The notes under the pieces: generated by a model
What the model was told of the DNA's origin: nothing
The model's input: only the letters and a program-made list of their open reading frames with translations
The model's database searches: none
Assembly (NCBI RefSeq): GCF_030450125.1
Contig: NZ_CP123923.1
Location: 5,084,001 to 5,148,000, forward strand
Length of the DNA stretch: 64,000 nucleotides
Direction of reading: 5' to 3'
DNA from: Streptomyces sp. WP-1
GTDB taxonomy: Bacteria; Actinomycetota; Actinomycetes; Streptomycetales; Streptomycetaceae
Made by a program: the position numbers and the translations under genes
Part shown: piece after piece, positions 17,091 through 25,384 of the stretch
Layout: the number at the start of each line of letters is the position of its first letter
Position numbering within the stretch: position 1 is the stretch's first letter

Positions 17091-17923
17091 CCGGTGGCGT
17101 TCTCGACCGCTTCTCCGTCAACCAGATGACGGTGAAACAGCTGTCTCTGCCCGAACTGGTCGCCGCCTGCGCGGAGTTCGGCATCGGCAAGGTGGGCCTG
17201 TGGCGCGAGCCGGTCCAGGCGTACGGCGTCCCGGAGGCGGCCGCGCTGGTCCGGTCGGCGGGGCTGGAGGTGACCACGCTGTGCCGGGGCGGGTTCCTCA
17301 CCGCCGCCGACCCCGGGGAGCGGGCCGCCGCCCTGGCCGACAACCGGCGCGCCGTGGACGAGGCGGCGGCGCTCGGCACCGACACGCTGGTCCTGGTCTC
17401 CGGCGGCCTCCCGGCGGGCGGCAAGGACCTGGGCGCGGCCCGCGAACGCGTCGCCGACGCCCTCACCGAACTGGCCCCCTACGCAGGATCCCGGGGCGTG
17501 CGCCTCGCCATCGAGCCCCTGCACCCGATGTTCGCCGCCGACCGCTGCGTAGTGTCGACCCTGACCCAGGCCCTGGACCTCGCCGAACGCTTCCCCGCGC
17601 ACCAGGTCGGGGTGGCCGTGGACACGTACCACGTCTGGTGGGACGACCAGGCTCCGGCGCAGATCGCTCGCGCGGGCGCGGGGGATCGTATCCACATCTT
17701 CCAGCTCGCCGACTGGACGACACCGTTGCCCGCGGGCGTCCTCGACGGCCGGGGTCAGATCGGGGACGGCGCGATCGACATGCGGGAGTGGCGGGGCCGT
17801 GTGGAGGCGGCGGGCTACACCGGTCCGATCGAAGTCGAGCTGTTCAACGAGGAGTTGTGGGCGCGGGACGGCCGGGAGGTGCTGCGGGAGACAGTGGCGC
17901 GCTTCCTGGAACACGCCGTCTGA
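17087..17923 (+). CDS. Sugar phosphate isomerase/epimerase, last gene of the DUF993 operon
   Basis: 278 residues, GTG start overlapping the DUF993 stop by 4 nt. Xylose-isomerase-like TIM barrel: ACAEFGIGKVGLWREP, GVRLAIEPLHPMFAADRCVV with metal-binding Glu and His, VAVDTYHVWWD with Asp/His, HIFQLADW and a C-terminal GPIEVELFNEELW Glu. All metal-ligand positions appear intact. The tight overlaps in the three genes point to one mRNA and a shared pathway. Substrate unknown. SDR follows after 68 nt. Confidence 0.88.
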   Translation: MTGGVLDRFSVNQMTVKQLSLPELVAACAEFGIGKVGLWREPVQAYGVPEAAALVRSAGLEVTTLCRGGFLTAADPGERAAALADNRRAVDEAAALGTDTLVLVSGGLPAGGKDLGAARERVADALTELAPYAGSRGVRLAIEPLHPMFAADRCVVSTLTQALDLAERFPAHQVGVAVDTYHVWWDDQAPAQIARAGAGDRIHIFQLADWTTPLPAGVLDGRGQIGDGAIDMREWRGRVEAAGYTGPIEVELFNEELWARDGREVLRETVARFLEHAV

Positions 17924-17991
17924 GGGGACGTGGCTCGGACACGCCGTAAACCATTGGTCGATCGTGCCGTCCCGGAGAGAGGCTGTCCCTC

Positions 17992-18681
17992 ATGACGACA
18001 ACTTTGATCACCGGGGCCAACAAGGGCCTCGGTCATGAGACCGCCCGCCGGCTGATCGCCGCGGGTCACACCGTCTACGTGGGCGCGCGTGACATCGAGC
18101 GGGGCAGGGCGGCCGCGGCCGGGCTCGGCGCCCGGTTCGTGCAGCTCGATGTCACCGACGACGCGTCGGTCGCCGCGGCGGCGGCCACCATCGAGGCCGA
18201 GGGCGGCCTGGACGTCCTGGTCAACAACGCCGGGATCGAGGTGCGGTCACCGGAGGGCGAGATCATCGGCGCGGCGGACCTGACCGCCGACGTGATGCGG
18301 GAGGTGTTCGAGACCAACGTCTTCGGCGTGGTCCGGGTGACCCACGCGTTCCTGCCGCTGCTGGAGCGCTCCGCCGCCCCGGTCGTGGTCAACGTCAGCA
18401 GCAGCCTGGCCTCGCTGGCCCAGGCCGGAAAGGGCTACCCGGGGGCCGCCTACCCGGCCTCCAAGACCACGGTCAACATGCTCACCGTGCAGTTCGCCAA
18501 GGCGTTCCCGCGGATGCGGATCAACTCCGTGGAGCCCGGCTACACCGCGACGGACCTGAACCAGCACGCGGGCATGCAGACCGTCGAGCAGGGCGCCGAG
18601 ATCATCGTCCGGATGGCCCAGGTGGGCCCGGACGGCCCGACCGGCGGCTACTTCGACGCGTCGGGTCCTTTGTCCTGGTAG
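17992..18681 (+). CDS. Short-chain dehydrogenase/reductase
   Basis: 229 residues; ATG with GGAGAGAGG upstream. Classical SDR features: the TLITGANKGLGHETARRL glycine-rich cofactor motif at the N terminus, VLVNNAGIE (NNAG motif), the VVNVSSSLASL strand with the catalytic Ser, and YPGAAYPASKTTVNML holding Tyr-x-x-x-Lys. NADP(H) use is suggested by the ARDIERG segment after beta-2. Substrate unknown. A palindromic hairpin follows, shared with the convergent DUF397 gene. Confidence 0.9.
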   Translation: MTTTLITGANKGLGHETARRLIAAGHTVYVGARDIERGRAAAAGLGARFVQLDVTDDASVAAAAATIEAEGGLDVLVNNAGIEVRSPEGEIIGAADLTADVMREVFETNVFGVVRVTHAFLPLLERSAAPVVVNVSSSLASLAQAGKGYPGAAYPASKTTVNMLTVQFAKAFPRMRINSVEPGYTATDLNQHAGMQTVEQGAEIIVRMAQVGPDGPTGGYFDASGPLSW

Positions 18682-18687
18682 CCCCAC

Positions 18688-18721
18688 CGTGCCGGGCGGA
18701 CCACCCGATCCGCCCGGCACG
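18688..18721 (+). terminator. Bidirectional hairpin between SDR and DUF397 genes
   Basis: Perfect 13-bp inverted repeat CGTGCCGGGCGGA / TCCGCCCGGCACG with an 8-nt loop, located between convergent genes and so able to end both transcripts. Confidence 0.75.
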
Positions 18722-18726
18722 TGCGC

Positions 18727-18924
18727 TCAGCCCTTGACGGCCCCGACGAACGCCGCCCAGCTGCCCACGGAGAAGACCAGCGCCGGGCCACTGCTGTTCT
18801 TGCTGTCGCGGACGGGGACGGTGAGGTGACCGGAGGCGATCTCCACGCACTCGTCCTGGTTGCCGCTGCTGTAGCTGGACTTGAACCACCCGGTGAGGGT
18901 GGACGCGTCGGAGATGTCAGCCAT
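18727..18924 (-). CDS. DUF397 protein (second copy)
   Basis: 65 residues. The DUF397 core is complete: LTGWFKSSYSSGNQDECVEI, the HLTVPVRDSKNSSGP segment and WAAFVGAVK. These small proteins are habitually encoded beside XRE/DUF5753 regulators in Streptomyces; BldB is a relative. They are thought to bind or modulate the regulator, possibly as toxin-antitoxin-like pairs. The start overlaps the upstream DUF397 gene by 8 nt, so the two are translationally coupled. Confidence 0.9.
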   Translation of the reverse strand: MADISDASTLTGWFKSSYSSGNQDECVEIASGHLTVPVRDSKNSSGPALVFSVGSWAAFVGAVKG

Positions 18925-19141
18925 CGAGGTTTCCGTTCTTGAGCGCGCCGACGAAGGATGTCCAGCCGTTCACGGAGAAGAGCACGGCCGGGCCGGAGCG
19001 GTCCTTGCTGTCGCGGACGGGGACGGTGGGGTGGCCGGAGGCGATCTCCACACAGTTGTCGTTGGTACCGCCGCTGTAGCTGGACTTGAACCACCCGGTG
19101 AGGGTGGAGGCGTCGGAGACGGTGTGTTCATTGCTCAGCAT
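18917..19141 (-). CDS. DUF397 protein (first copy)
   Basis: 74 residues beginning MLSNEHTVSD; a start 12 codons further upstream is less likely. The core LTGWFKSSYSGGTNDNCVEI and HPTVPVRDSKDRSGP differs from its downstream neighbour at few sites, so the pair arose by tandem duplication. The start lies inside the 3' end of the XRE gene (14-nt overlap), giving a coupled XRE-DUF397-DUF397 operon. Confidence 0.9.
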   Translation of the reverse strand: MLSNEHTVSDASTLTGWFKSSYSGGTNDNCVEIASGHPTVPVRDSKDRSGPAVLFSVNGWTSFVGALKNGNLDG

Positions 19142-19952
19142 GTGCGTGTTCCTCCGCTGCCGCTCTGACGAGGGCAAGTGATTCCTGTTGCGACAACGCG
19201 TCGCTCAGAGCCAGAGCGTAGGCGGTCTGACATGCCTTCACTAGCGATGGATCATCCATCAAGTTGCCGGTGCTGAAGCCTTCGACATAGGCCACCGGGG
19301 CGGAGTCCTCGAAGCTCATGAGCGTGAGGTCGCCTTGCAAGAGGGCGTGGGCTCCGCCCCGGTGCGGAAGTACATGGAGCCGTAACCGTCCCGCCTCGGC
19401 CATGCCGGCGATCTTGTGCAGCTGTCCGGCCATGGCCTCGGGGCCGCCGATGCGGTGCCGCAGAGCCGACTCGTCGAGCAGTGTCCAGACCACCGGCTGG
19501 CGAGGGCCCTCGAACATGCGGCGGCGCTTTGTTCGGTTGACGAGGAAGTCTTCTAGATCCTCGGTCCTGTAGTTGGCCCAATAGGCTCGGTACAGCGCGC
19601 TTGCGTATTCCTCGGTCTGGAGAACACCGGGAATCAGAGTGAGCCCGAACTGCTGGATCAGCGTCGCCTCTTGCTCAAGCTCGGCCGCGACCGCGAAGTA
19701 GTCGTTGTATTTCGACTCCAGGTCCTCCAGCCACCGCTCGAAGAACCCGTCCGTCCCGAGCGCCTGGTCGATCCGCCGTGCGTCGTCCGGCTTGGGCAGC
19801 CGCCTGCCCGACTCGTAGTGACTGATCAATGTGGGCGAGCACACGATGAGTTCGCTCAGCTGATCCTGGGTGCGTCCGGCCGCGATTCGCCGCAGCCTCA
19901 GCTCCTCCCCGTATTTCTCGCGTGGTGTCCTTGGCCTGCGGGCAACGTCCAT
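19128..19952 (-). CDS. XRE-family regulator with DUF5753 domain
   Basis: 274 residues. The N-terminal Cro/C1-type helix-turn-helix (LRLRRIAAGRTQDQLSELIV followed by SPTLISHYESGRRLPK) spans about residues 15-70. The DUF5753 region follows (QQFGLTLIPGVLQTEEYA, VWTLLDESALRHRIGG, VLPHRGGAH, FSTGNLMDDP). This is the standard partner of DUF397 proteins in Streptomyces, often linked to control of antibiotic production and development. It heads the three-gene operon and diverges from the small gene at 20081. Confidence 0.92.
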   Translation of the reverse strand: MDVARRPRTPREKYGEELRLRRIAAGRTQDQLSELIVCSPTLISHYESGRRLPKPDDARRIDQALGTDGFFERWLEDLESKYNDYFAVAAELEQEATLIQQFGLTLIPGVLQTEEYASALYRAYWANYRTEDLEDFLVNRTKRRRMFEGPRQPVVWTLLDESALRHRIGGPEAMAGQLHKIAGMAEAGRLRLHVLPHRGGAHALLQGDLTLMSFEDSAPVAYVEGFSTGNLMDDPSLVKACQTAYALALSDALSQQESLALVRAAAEEHAHAEQ

Positions 19953-20080
19953 CCGGCCAACTCCTCTGCTGACGTGGGCTGTGTCAACCCCCCACCTCTA
20001 GAAAGCCTAGCCATCGCCGCGCCACGCTGTGACCGGTTCGCCACACACCGCAGTCACCGCACACGAATGGAGATCTAGGT

Positions 20081-20380
20081 ATGAACGAACGCCTGCTTCC
20101 CTGGACCGGCTCCGAGGACAAGCCCTGCTACCTCATCGGGGACGGCGACGGGTATGTCTCCCGGGTCGCCGACCAGGTCGAGGGCGTACAGCTCGGCATG
20201 GCGGGCAGCCTGCTGGACCACACCGCCGAACTCCTCTCGGGCGAGGGGCTGACCAAGGAGGAACTGCACTACCTGGTCCGGCGCCTGATCGAGTCCCTGC
20301 GGGAGATCAAGCGCATCGCGGAGAGCAGGGGCGCGCGGCTGGCCGGGGCGACGGCCGAGCGGCCGATCGTGGAGACTTGA
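20081..20380 (+). CDS. Small conserved protein divergent from the XRE operon
   Basis: 99 residues, ATG preceded by GGAGATCTAGGT. The sequence is soluble, has no signal peptide, and has a helical second half (LTKEELHYLVRRLIESLREI). The first half contains LIGDGDGYVSRVADQVE. Streptomyces genomes often carry such a protein opposite XRE/DUF397 genes; no function is known to me. Its divergence from the XRE regulator over a 128-nt gap suggests the regulator controls it. Confidence 0.75.
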   Translation: MNERLLPWTGSEDKPCYLIGDGDGYVSRVADQVEGVQLGMAGSLLDHTAELLSGEGLTKEELHYLVRRLIESLREIKRIAESRGARLAGATAERPIVET

Positions 20381-20455
20381 GCGGATGATCACGGGGTCGC
20401 CCCGCCGCCGAACGACCGCGGTCGAGCCGCCGTGGCCCGCCGTCGCCACCGTGAC

Positions 20456-20480
20456 CCGGGGGCCCGCCGCAGGCCCCCGG
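20456..20480 (+). terminator. Bidirectional hairpin before rbsD
   Basis: Perfect 9-bp arms CCGGGGGCC / GGCCCCCGG with a 7-nt loop, between the convergent small gene and rbsD. Confidence 0.6.
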
Positions 20481-20503
20481 CGGGCTCGGCCCGGACCCGT
20501 GCC

Positions 20504-20884
20504 CTAGAAGAACACCCCGCACCGCAGCAGCACGTTGGCGTACGGGCTCGCCTCACCGGTGCGCACGATCAGCCGCGCCGAAGCCGAGAGCCTCTTGAGC
20601 CGCTCGTGCGGGACGAAGGCCAGATTGGCGAACTGCCGCTCCACCAGGTCGAGATGGTCGCCGCGCAGCTCCTCCGCCACCGTGGCCCCCTCCAGCACCA
20701 GTTCGTCCACCAGACCGGCGAAGACCTCCGCGAAGGACGGCACCCCGGCCCGGAAGGCCAGGTCCACCACGCGCGGGCCACTGGGGATCGGCATACCCGC
20801 GTCGCAGACCAGCACCTCGTCCCCGTGCCCCAACTCGGCCAGTGCGCCCGCCAGATGGCGGTTCAGGATGCCCGACTTCTTCAC
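20504..20884 (-). CDS. rbsD: D-ribose pyranase RbsD
   Basis: 126 residues, near the usual RbsD length (about 130-140). MKKSGILNRHLAGALAELGHGD with the catalytic-region His, VCDAGMPIP, VDLAFRAGVP and the C-terminal TGEASPYANVLL are signature segments. It converts beta-pyranose to furanose ribose so that RbsK can use it. Last gene of the ribose operon; its ATG overlaps the rbsK stop by 4 nt. Confidence 0.95.
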   Translation of the reverse strand: MKKSGILNRHLAGALAELGHGDEVLVCDAGMPIPSGPRVVDLAFRAGVPSFAEVFAGLVDELVLEGATVAEELRGDHLDLVERQFANLAFVPHERLKRLSASARLIVRTGEASPYANVLLRCGVFF

Positions 20885-21780
20885 AGCTGCTCGACCTCCC
20901 CGGCCGTCGGGTACGACTCCTGCGCCCCCGCCTTCGTCACGGCCGCCGCGCCGACCCGGGCCGCGTAGCCCGCCGCCTCCGCCAGGCTCGCGCCCGCGCC
21001 CAGCCTCCAGGCGAGGGCGGCCGTGAAGGCGTCGCCCGCGCCCGTGGTGTCCACCGCGTCGACCTTCACCGACGCCACCCGGGCCGCGCCCGAGCCGTCG
21101 TACACCAGCGCGCCCTCGGCGCCGAGCGTGACCACGACCGAGCGCGGGCCCAGCGCCAGCAGCCCGCGCGCCCAGTCCTCCGGGTCCGCCCCGGCGTCCT
21201 CGCCCAGGATCACCCGCGCCTCGTGCTCGTTGACGATCAGCGGGTCACAGGCCGCCAGCACCTCGGCGGGCAGCGGGCGCGGCGGGGAGGGGTTGAGCAC
21301 GAAACGGGTGCCGGACGGCAGGTTCCGTACGACCTCCGCCACCGTCTCCAGCGGGATCTCCAGCTGGGCCGAGACCACGCGCGCCGCCCCGAGCAGCGCG
21401 GCGGACTCCCGAACGTCCGCCGGGGTGAGACGGGCGTTGGCGCCGGGCGACACCACGATGCTGTTGTCCCCGGACGGGTCGACGGTGATCAGCGCGACCC
21501 CGGTCGGCGCCCCGCCTTCGAGCACGCCCGACGGGTCGACCCCGGCCGAGCGCAGGGAGTCGAGCAGCAGCCGGCCGTGGCCGTCCTCGCCGACCCGCGC
21601 CAGCAGGGCCGTACGGGCGCCCAGCCGGGCCGCGGCGACCGCCTGGTTGGCGCCCTTGCCGCCCGGATGCGTGGACAGATCCCCGCCGAGCACCGTCTCA
21701 CCGGCGGCCGGCCGCCGCTCGACCCCGATCACCAGGTCGGCGTTGGCCGAACCCACGACCAACAGGTCGTAGTCGTACAT
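20881..21780 (-). CDS. rbsK: Ribokinase RbsK
   Basis: 299 residues starting MYDYDLLVVGSANADLV. PfkB-family motifs: HPGGKGANQAVAAARLG near residue 40 and the C-terminal VDTTGAGDAFTAALAWRL with the catalytic Asp of GAGD. It phosphorylates ribose at O5 with ATP. The gene lies 129 nt downstream of the fused transporter gene and overlaps rbsD by 4 nt. Confidence 0.95.
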   Translation of the reverse strand: MYDYDLLVVGSANADLVIGVERRPAAGETVLGGDLSTHPGGKGANQAVAAARLGARTALLARVGEDGHGRLLLDSLRSAGVDPSGVLEGGAPTGVALITVDPSGDNSIVVSPGANARLTPADVRESAALLGAARVVSAQLEIPLETVAEVVRNLPSGTRFVLNPSPPRPLPAEVLAACDPLIVNEHEARVILGEDAGADPEDWARGLLALGPRSVVVTLGAEGALVYDGSGAARVASVKVDAVDTTGAGDAFTAALAWRLGAGASLAEAAGYAARVGAAAVTKAGAQESYPTAGEVEQL

Positions 21781-21909
21781 CAGTTGACTCCCATGAACCC
21801 TTTGAATCCGATGCGTCCGAGAACCCGGGGAACGAGCCGGGGCGGACGGCCGCCCCCATGGTGACCCATGGTGCACGCCCGCCCGCCCGAGTCTTCCCCG
21901 GCCGCTTCG

Positions 21910-23859
21910 TCAGCCGCTGAAACCGGCCACGTTGTCCTTCGTGACCACCTTCACCGGCACCTTCACCGTCTGCTCCACCTTCTTGCCCCGGGACGCCTTG
22001 AGCGCGTTGTCCACGGCGATCCGGCCGAGCTGGGTCGGCTGCTGCGCGACGGAGGCGTACAGCGTGCCCGCCTTGACCGCGTTCAGGCCGTCCGGGGTGC
22101 CGTCGAAGCCGACCACCGGTACCGACGTACCGGCCTTGGAACCCAGCGCCTTGATCGCGCCGAGGGCCATCTCGTCGTTGGCGGCGATGACGCCCTGCAC
22201 GTCCGGGTGGGCCTGGAGCAGGTTCGACATCACGTCGAGGCCCTTGGTGCGGTCGAAGTCGGCGGGCTGCTGGGCGACCACCTTGATGCCCGGGTACGCC
22301 TTCAGTCCGTCGGCGAAGCCCTGCGCACGCTCACGCGCCGCCGAGGTGCCCGCCTGACCCTGGAGGATCACGATCCTGCCCTTGCCGCCCAGCTTCTCGG
22401 CGATCGTCTTGGCCGCCTGCTCGCCGCCGGCGATGTTGTCCGAGGCCACCAGGGCGTCCACAGTGGCCTTGTTGACCCCGCGGTCGACCGCGATCACCGG
22501 GATCTTCGCCTTGTCGGCGGCCTTGACCGAGTTGCTCGCCGCGTCCGAGTCCACGGGGTTGACGATGATCGCGTCAAGGCTCGAACTGGTGAAGTTCTGG
22601 AGCTGGTTGGCCTGCTGGGAGGCGTCGTTCTGCGCGTCGGTGACCGTCAGGTCCACGCCCAGCTTCTTCGCCTCGGCCTGCGCGCCGGAGCGGACGCCCA
22701 CGAAGAACGGGTTGTTGAGGGTCGACAGCGACAGCCCCACCTTCGGGTTCGCCGAGGCCGAGGAGCCGTTGTGCAGGAAGGAGGTCGCGCCGACCACCGC
22801 CACCGTCACCACGGCCGCGAGCCCGTACGTCGCCGCCTGCTTGCCCTTGTTGCCGCCGCCACCGCTGGTCACCGGGGTGGCGCCCGCCTTGCGGCGCACC
22901 GTGTCGAGCAGCACCGCCAGCGCGATGACGACACCGATCACGACCTGCTGCCAGAACGCGGAGACGTTCAGCAGGTTCAGGCCGTTGCGCAGCACCGCGA
23001 GGATCAGCGCGCCGACCAGGGTGCCGGACGCCTTGCCGGTGCCGCCCGCGAGCGAGGCACCGCCGATGACGACCGCCGCGATCGCGTCCAGCTCGTAGCC
23101 GTCGGCGGCCTGCGGCTGCGCGGAGGACAGCCGGGAGGCCAGCACGATGCCCGCCACCGCCGCGAACACACCGGACAGGGCGTAGATCGCCAGCTTCTGC
23201 TTCTTGACCCGCAGGCCCGACAGGCGCGCGGCCTCCTCGTTGCCGCCGATCGCGTACATGGAACGGCCGATGTAGGTGCGGCCGAGCACGAACGCGGCGA
23301 GCAGCCCCATCACGATCATGACCAGGACCGGCACCGGCAGCCAGTCGCCGAGCGTGTCACCGAGGTGCGAGACCGAGTCCGGGAACGGGATCGGCACACC
23401 ACCGGAGATCACCAGCGACAGACCGCGCCCCACCGACAGCATCGCGAGCGTCGCGATGAACGGCGGCAGCTTGCCGTAGGCGATGAGGAAACCGTTCACC
23501 AGACCGGCCGCGACACCCGTGGCGACCGCGAGCACGACGGCCAGCGCGACCGGCACCCCGTGCTGGGTGGCGCTCCACGCCAGCACCGTCGCCGACAGCG
23601 CGGCCACCGAGCCGACCGACAGGTCGATGCCCGCCGCCACGATCACGAAGGTGACACCGAAGGCCAGGATCGCCGTGACGGCCGCCTGGACACCGATGTT
23701 GAGCAGGTTGTCCGTCGTCAGGAAGTCACCGGACAGCGCCGACAGGGCGATGACCAGGACGATCAGCGCGGTCAGCGCGCCGTTGTCGAGCAGCAGCCGG
23801 CGCAGGCCGCCCGGGGCGCCACTCGCTCCCGTCGTGCTCTTGAGCGTGTCAGTGGCCAC
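21910..23859 (-). CDS. rbsC: Fused ribose ABC permease and substrate-binding protein (RbsC-RbsB)
   Basis: 649 residues. Residues about 1-320 are an RbsC-type permease with roughly ten membrane segments (LTALIVLVIALSALSG, VNGFLIAYGKLPPFIATLAM and the family loop GGNEEAARLSGL). After a Gly-rich linker (VTSGGGGNKGK) comes one more membrane segment (TYGLAAVVTVAVVGATSF, about 337-355). Then a complete ribose-binding protein (VGLSLSTLNNPFFVGVRSGA, VDSDAASNSVKAA, IAANDEMALGAIKAL) runs to the end. The extra segment would anchor the receptor on the outer face, so no lipoprotein is needed. The start overlaps rbsA by 11 nt. Confidence 0.93.
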   Translation of the reverse strand: MATDTLKSTTGASGAPGGLRRLLLDNGALTALIVLVIALSALSGDFLTTDNLLNIGVQAAVTAILAFGVTFVIVAAGIDLSVGSVAALSATVLAWSATQHGVPVALAVVLAVATGVAAGLVNGFLIAYGKLPPFIATLAMLSVGRGLSLVISGGVPIPFPDSVSHLGDTLGDWLPVPVLVMIVMGLLAAFVLGRTYIGRSMYAIGGNEEAARLSGLRVKKQKLAIYALSGVFAAVAGIVLASRLSSAQPQAADGYELDAIAAVVIGGASLAGGTGKASGTLVGALILAVLRNGLNLLNVSAFWQQVVIGVVIALAVLLDTVRRKAGATPVTSGGGGNKGKQAATYGLAAVVTVAVVGATSFLHNGSSASANPKVGLSLSTLNNPFFVGVRSGAQAEAKKLGVDLTVTDAQNDASQQANQLQNFTSSSLDAIIVNPVDSDAASNSVKAADKAKIPVIAVDRGVNKATVDALVASDNIAGGEQAAKTIAEKLGGKGRIVILQGQAGTSAARERAQGFADGLKAYPGIKVVAQQPADFDRTKGLDVMSNLLQAHPDVQGVIAANDEMALGAIKALGSKAGTSVPVVGFDGTPDGLNAVKAGTLYASVAQQPTQLGRIAVDNALKASRGKKVEQTVKVPVKVVTKDNVAGFSG

Positions 23860-25384
23860 GGGTGGCCTCCTTCGCGGAATCGGTGTTCTGGTGCGTGGGG
23901 GTGGATACGGCGAGCGCCATCACGGCGTCCTGGGTGGCCTCGTCGGCCGAGAGTTCACCGGCGATGCGGCCCTGGGCCATCACCAGCACCCGGTCGCTCA
24001 TGCCGAGCACCTCGGGCAGATCGCTGGAGATCATCAGTACGGCGGCACCGGCGGCCGTCAGCTCGTTGATCAGCTGGTAGATCTCGACCTTGGCGCCGAC
24101 GTCGATGCCGCGCGTCGGCTCGTCGAGGATCAGCACCTTGGTGTCGGCCAGCAGCCACTTGCCGATGACGACCTTCTGCTGGTTGCCGCCGGACAGCGTG
24201 CGCACATGCTGGCCGAGCCCGGCCATCCGCACGCCCAGCTGACCGGCGATCCGCTCGGCCGCCACGTGCTGCGCCTTGCGGTCGACCAGCCCGGCGCGGG
24301 TCGCGGCCCGCATGGTCACCAGGCCCAGGTTCTCCTCGACCGAGGCGTCCAGCACCAGGCCCTGCCCCTTGCGGTCCTCGGGCACGAGCCCGATCCCGGC
24401 CGCCATCGCGGCGTTCACGTCAAAGCGCCGCAGCGCGGTGCCGCCGACCTTCACGGCCCCGTCGTCGTACGGGTCCGCGCCGAACACGGCCCGGACGACC
24501 TCGGTCCGCCCGGCGCCCACCAGCCCGGCGATGCCGACGACCTCACCGGCGTGCACCTCGAAGCTCACATCGTGGAAGACGCCGTCGCGGGTCAGCCCCT
24601 CGACACTGAGCAACGCGGCGCCCCTGTCGGGGCGTTGGCGCGGGTACTGCTGCTCGATCGAGCGCCCGACCATGAGCCGTACCAGCTCGTCCTCGGGGGT
24701 GGCGGCGGGCACCTGGCCCACGCTCCTGCCGTCCCGGATGACGGTGACGCGGTCGCCCAGGGCGGCGATCTCGTCGAGGTGGTGCGTGATGAACACGATC
24801 CCCACGCCGTCCGCCCGCAGCTGCCGCACGATGGCGAAGAGCTTGTCGACCTCCTCCGAGGTCAGCACGGCGGTCGGCTCGTCCATGATGAGCACGCGCG
24901 CGTCCAGGCTCAGCGCCTTGGCGATCTCCACCATCTGGAGCCGGGCGATGCCCAGTTCACGCACCCGGGCCCGGGGCGAGACCCGTACGCCGACCCGCTC
25001 CAGCAGCTTCGCGGCCTCGGCCTCCATCCGCTTGCGGTCGATCATCCCGAGGCGGCGCGGCTGCCGGCCGAGGAAGATGTTCTCGGCGACGGTCAGGTCC
25101 GGAACGAGGTTGAACTCCTGGTAGATGGTGGCGATCCCGAGCCGCTCGGAGTCCTGCGCACCATGGATGCGGGTCTCCTGACCGCCGACGAGGATCCGCC
25201 CGGCGTCGGGCGTATAGGCACCGGAGAGCATCTTGATGAGCGTGCTCTTGCCGGCGCCGTTCTCACCGAGCAGCACATGCACCTCGCCCCGGCGCAGGTC
25301 GAAGTCGACACCGTCGAGCGCGACCACGCCGGGAAAGGTCTTGCGTATGCCCTCGATGCGCAGCAACTCGTCCGGGTCGCTCAC
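23849..25384 (-). CDS. rbsA: Ribose ABC transporter ATP-binding protein RbsA
   Basis: 511 residues, GTG start overlapping the LacI stop by 4 nt (GTGA). Two tandem ABC domains of the sugar CUT2 type: the first with Walker A LLGENGAGKSTLIKML, a signature region LGIARLQMVEIAKAL and Walker B RVLIMDEPTAVL; the second with LVGAGRTEVVRAVFG in place of Walker A, and LSGGNQQKVVIGKWL with VLILDEPTRGID. It energises ribose uptake with the fused RbsC-RbsB. Confidence 0.95.
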   Translation of the reverse strand: MSDPDELLRIEGIRKTFPGVVALDGVDFDLRRGEVHVLLGENGAGKSTLIKMLSGAYTPDAGRILVGGQETRIHGAQDSERLGIATIYQEFNLVPDLTVAENIFLGRQPRRLGMIDRKRMEAEAAKLLERVGVRVSPRARVRELGIARLQMVEIAKALSLDARVLIMDEPTAVLTSEEVDKLFAIVRQLRADGVGIVFITHHLDEIAALGDRVTVIRDGRSVGQVPAATPEDELVRLMVGRSIEQQYPRQRPDRGAALLSVEGLTRDGVFHDVSFEVHAGEVVGIAGLVGAGRTEVVRAVFGADPYDDGAVKVGGTALRRFDVNAAMAAGIGLVPEDRKGQGLVLDASVEENLGLVTMRAATRAGLVDRKAQHVAAERIAGQLGVRMAGLGQHVRTLSGGNQQKVVIGKWLLADTKVLILDEPTRGIDVGAKVEIYQLINELTAAGAAVLMISSDLPEVLGMSDRVLVMAQGRIAGELSADEATQDAVMALAVSTPTHQNTDSAKEATRGH

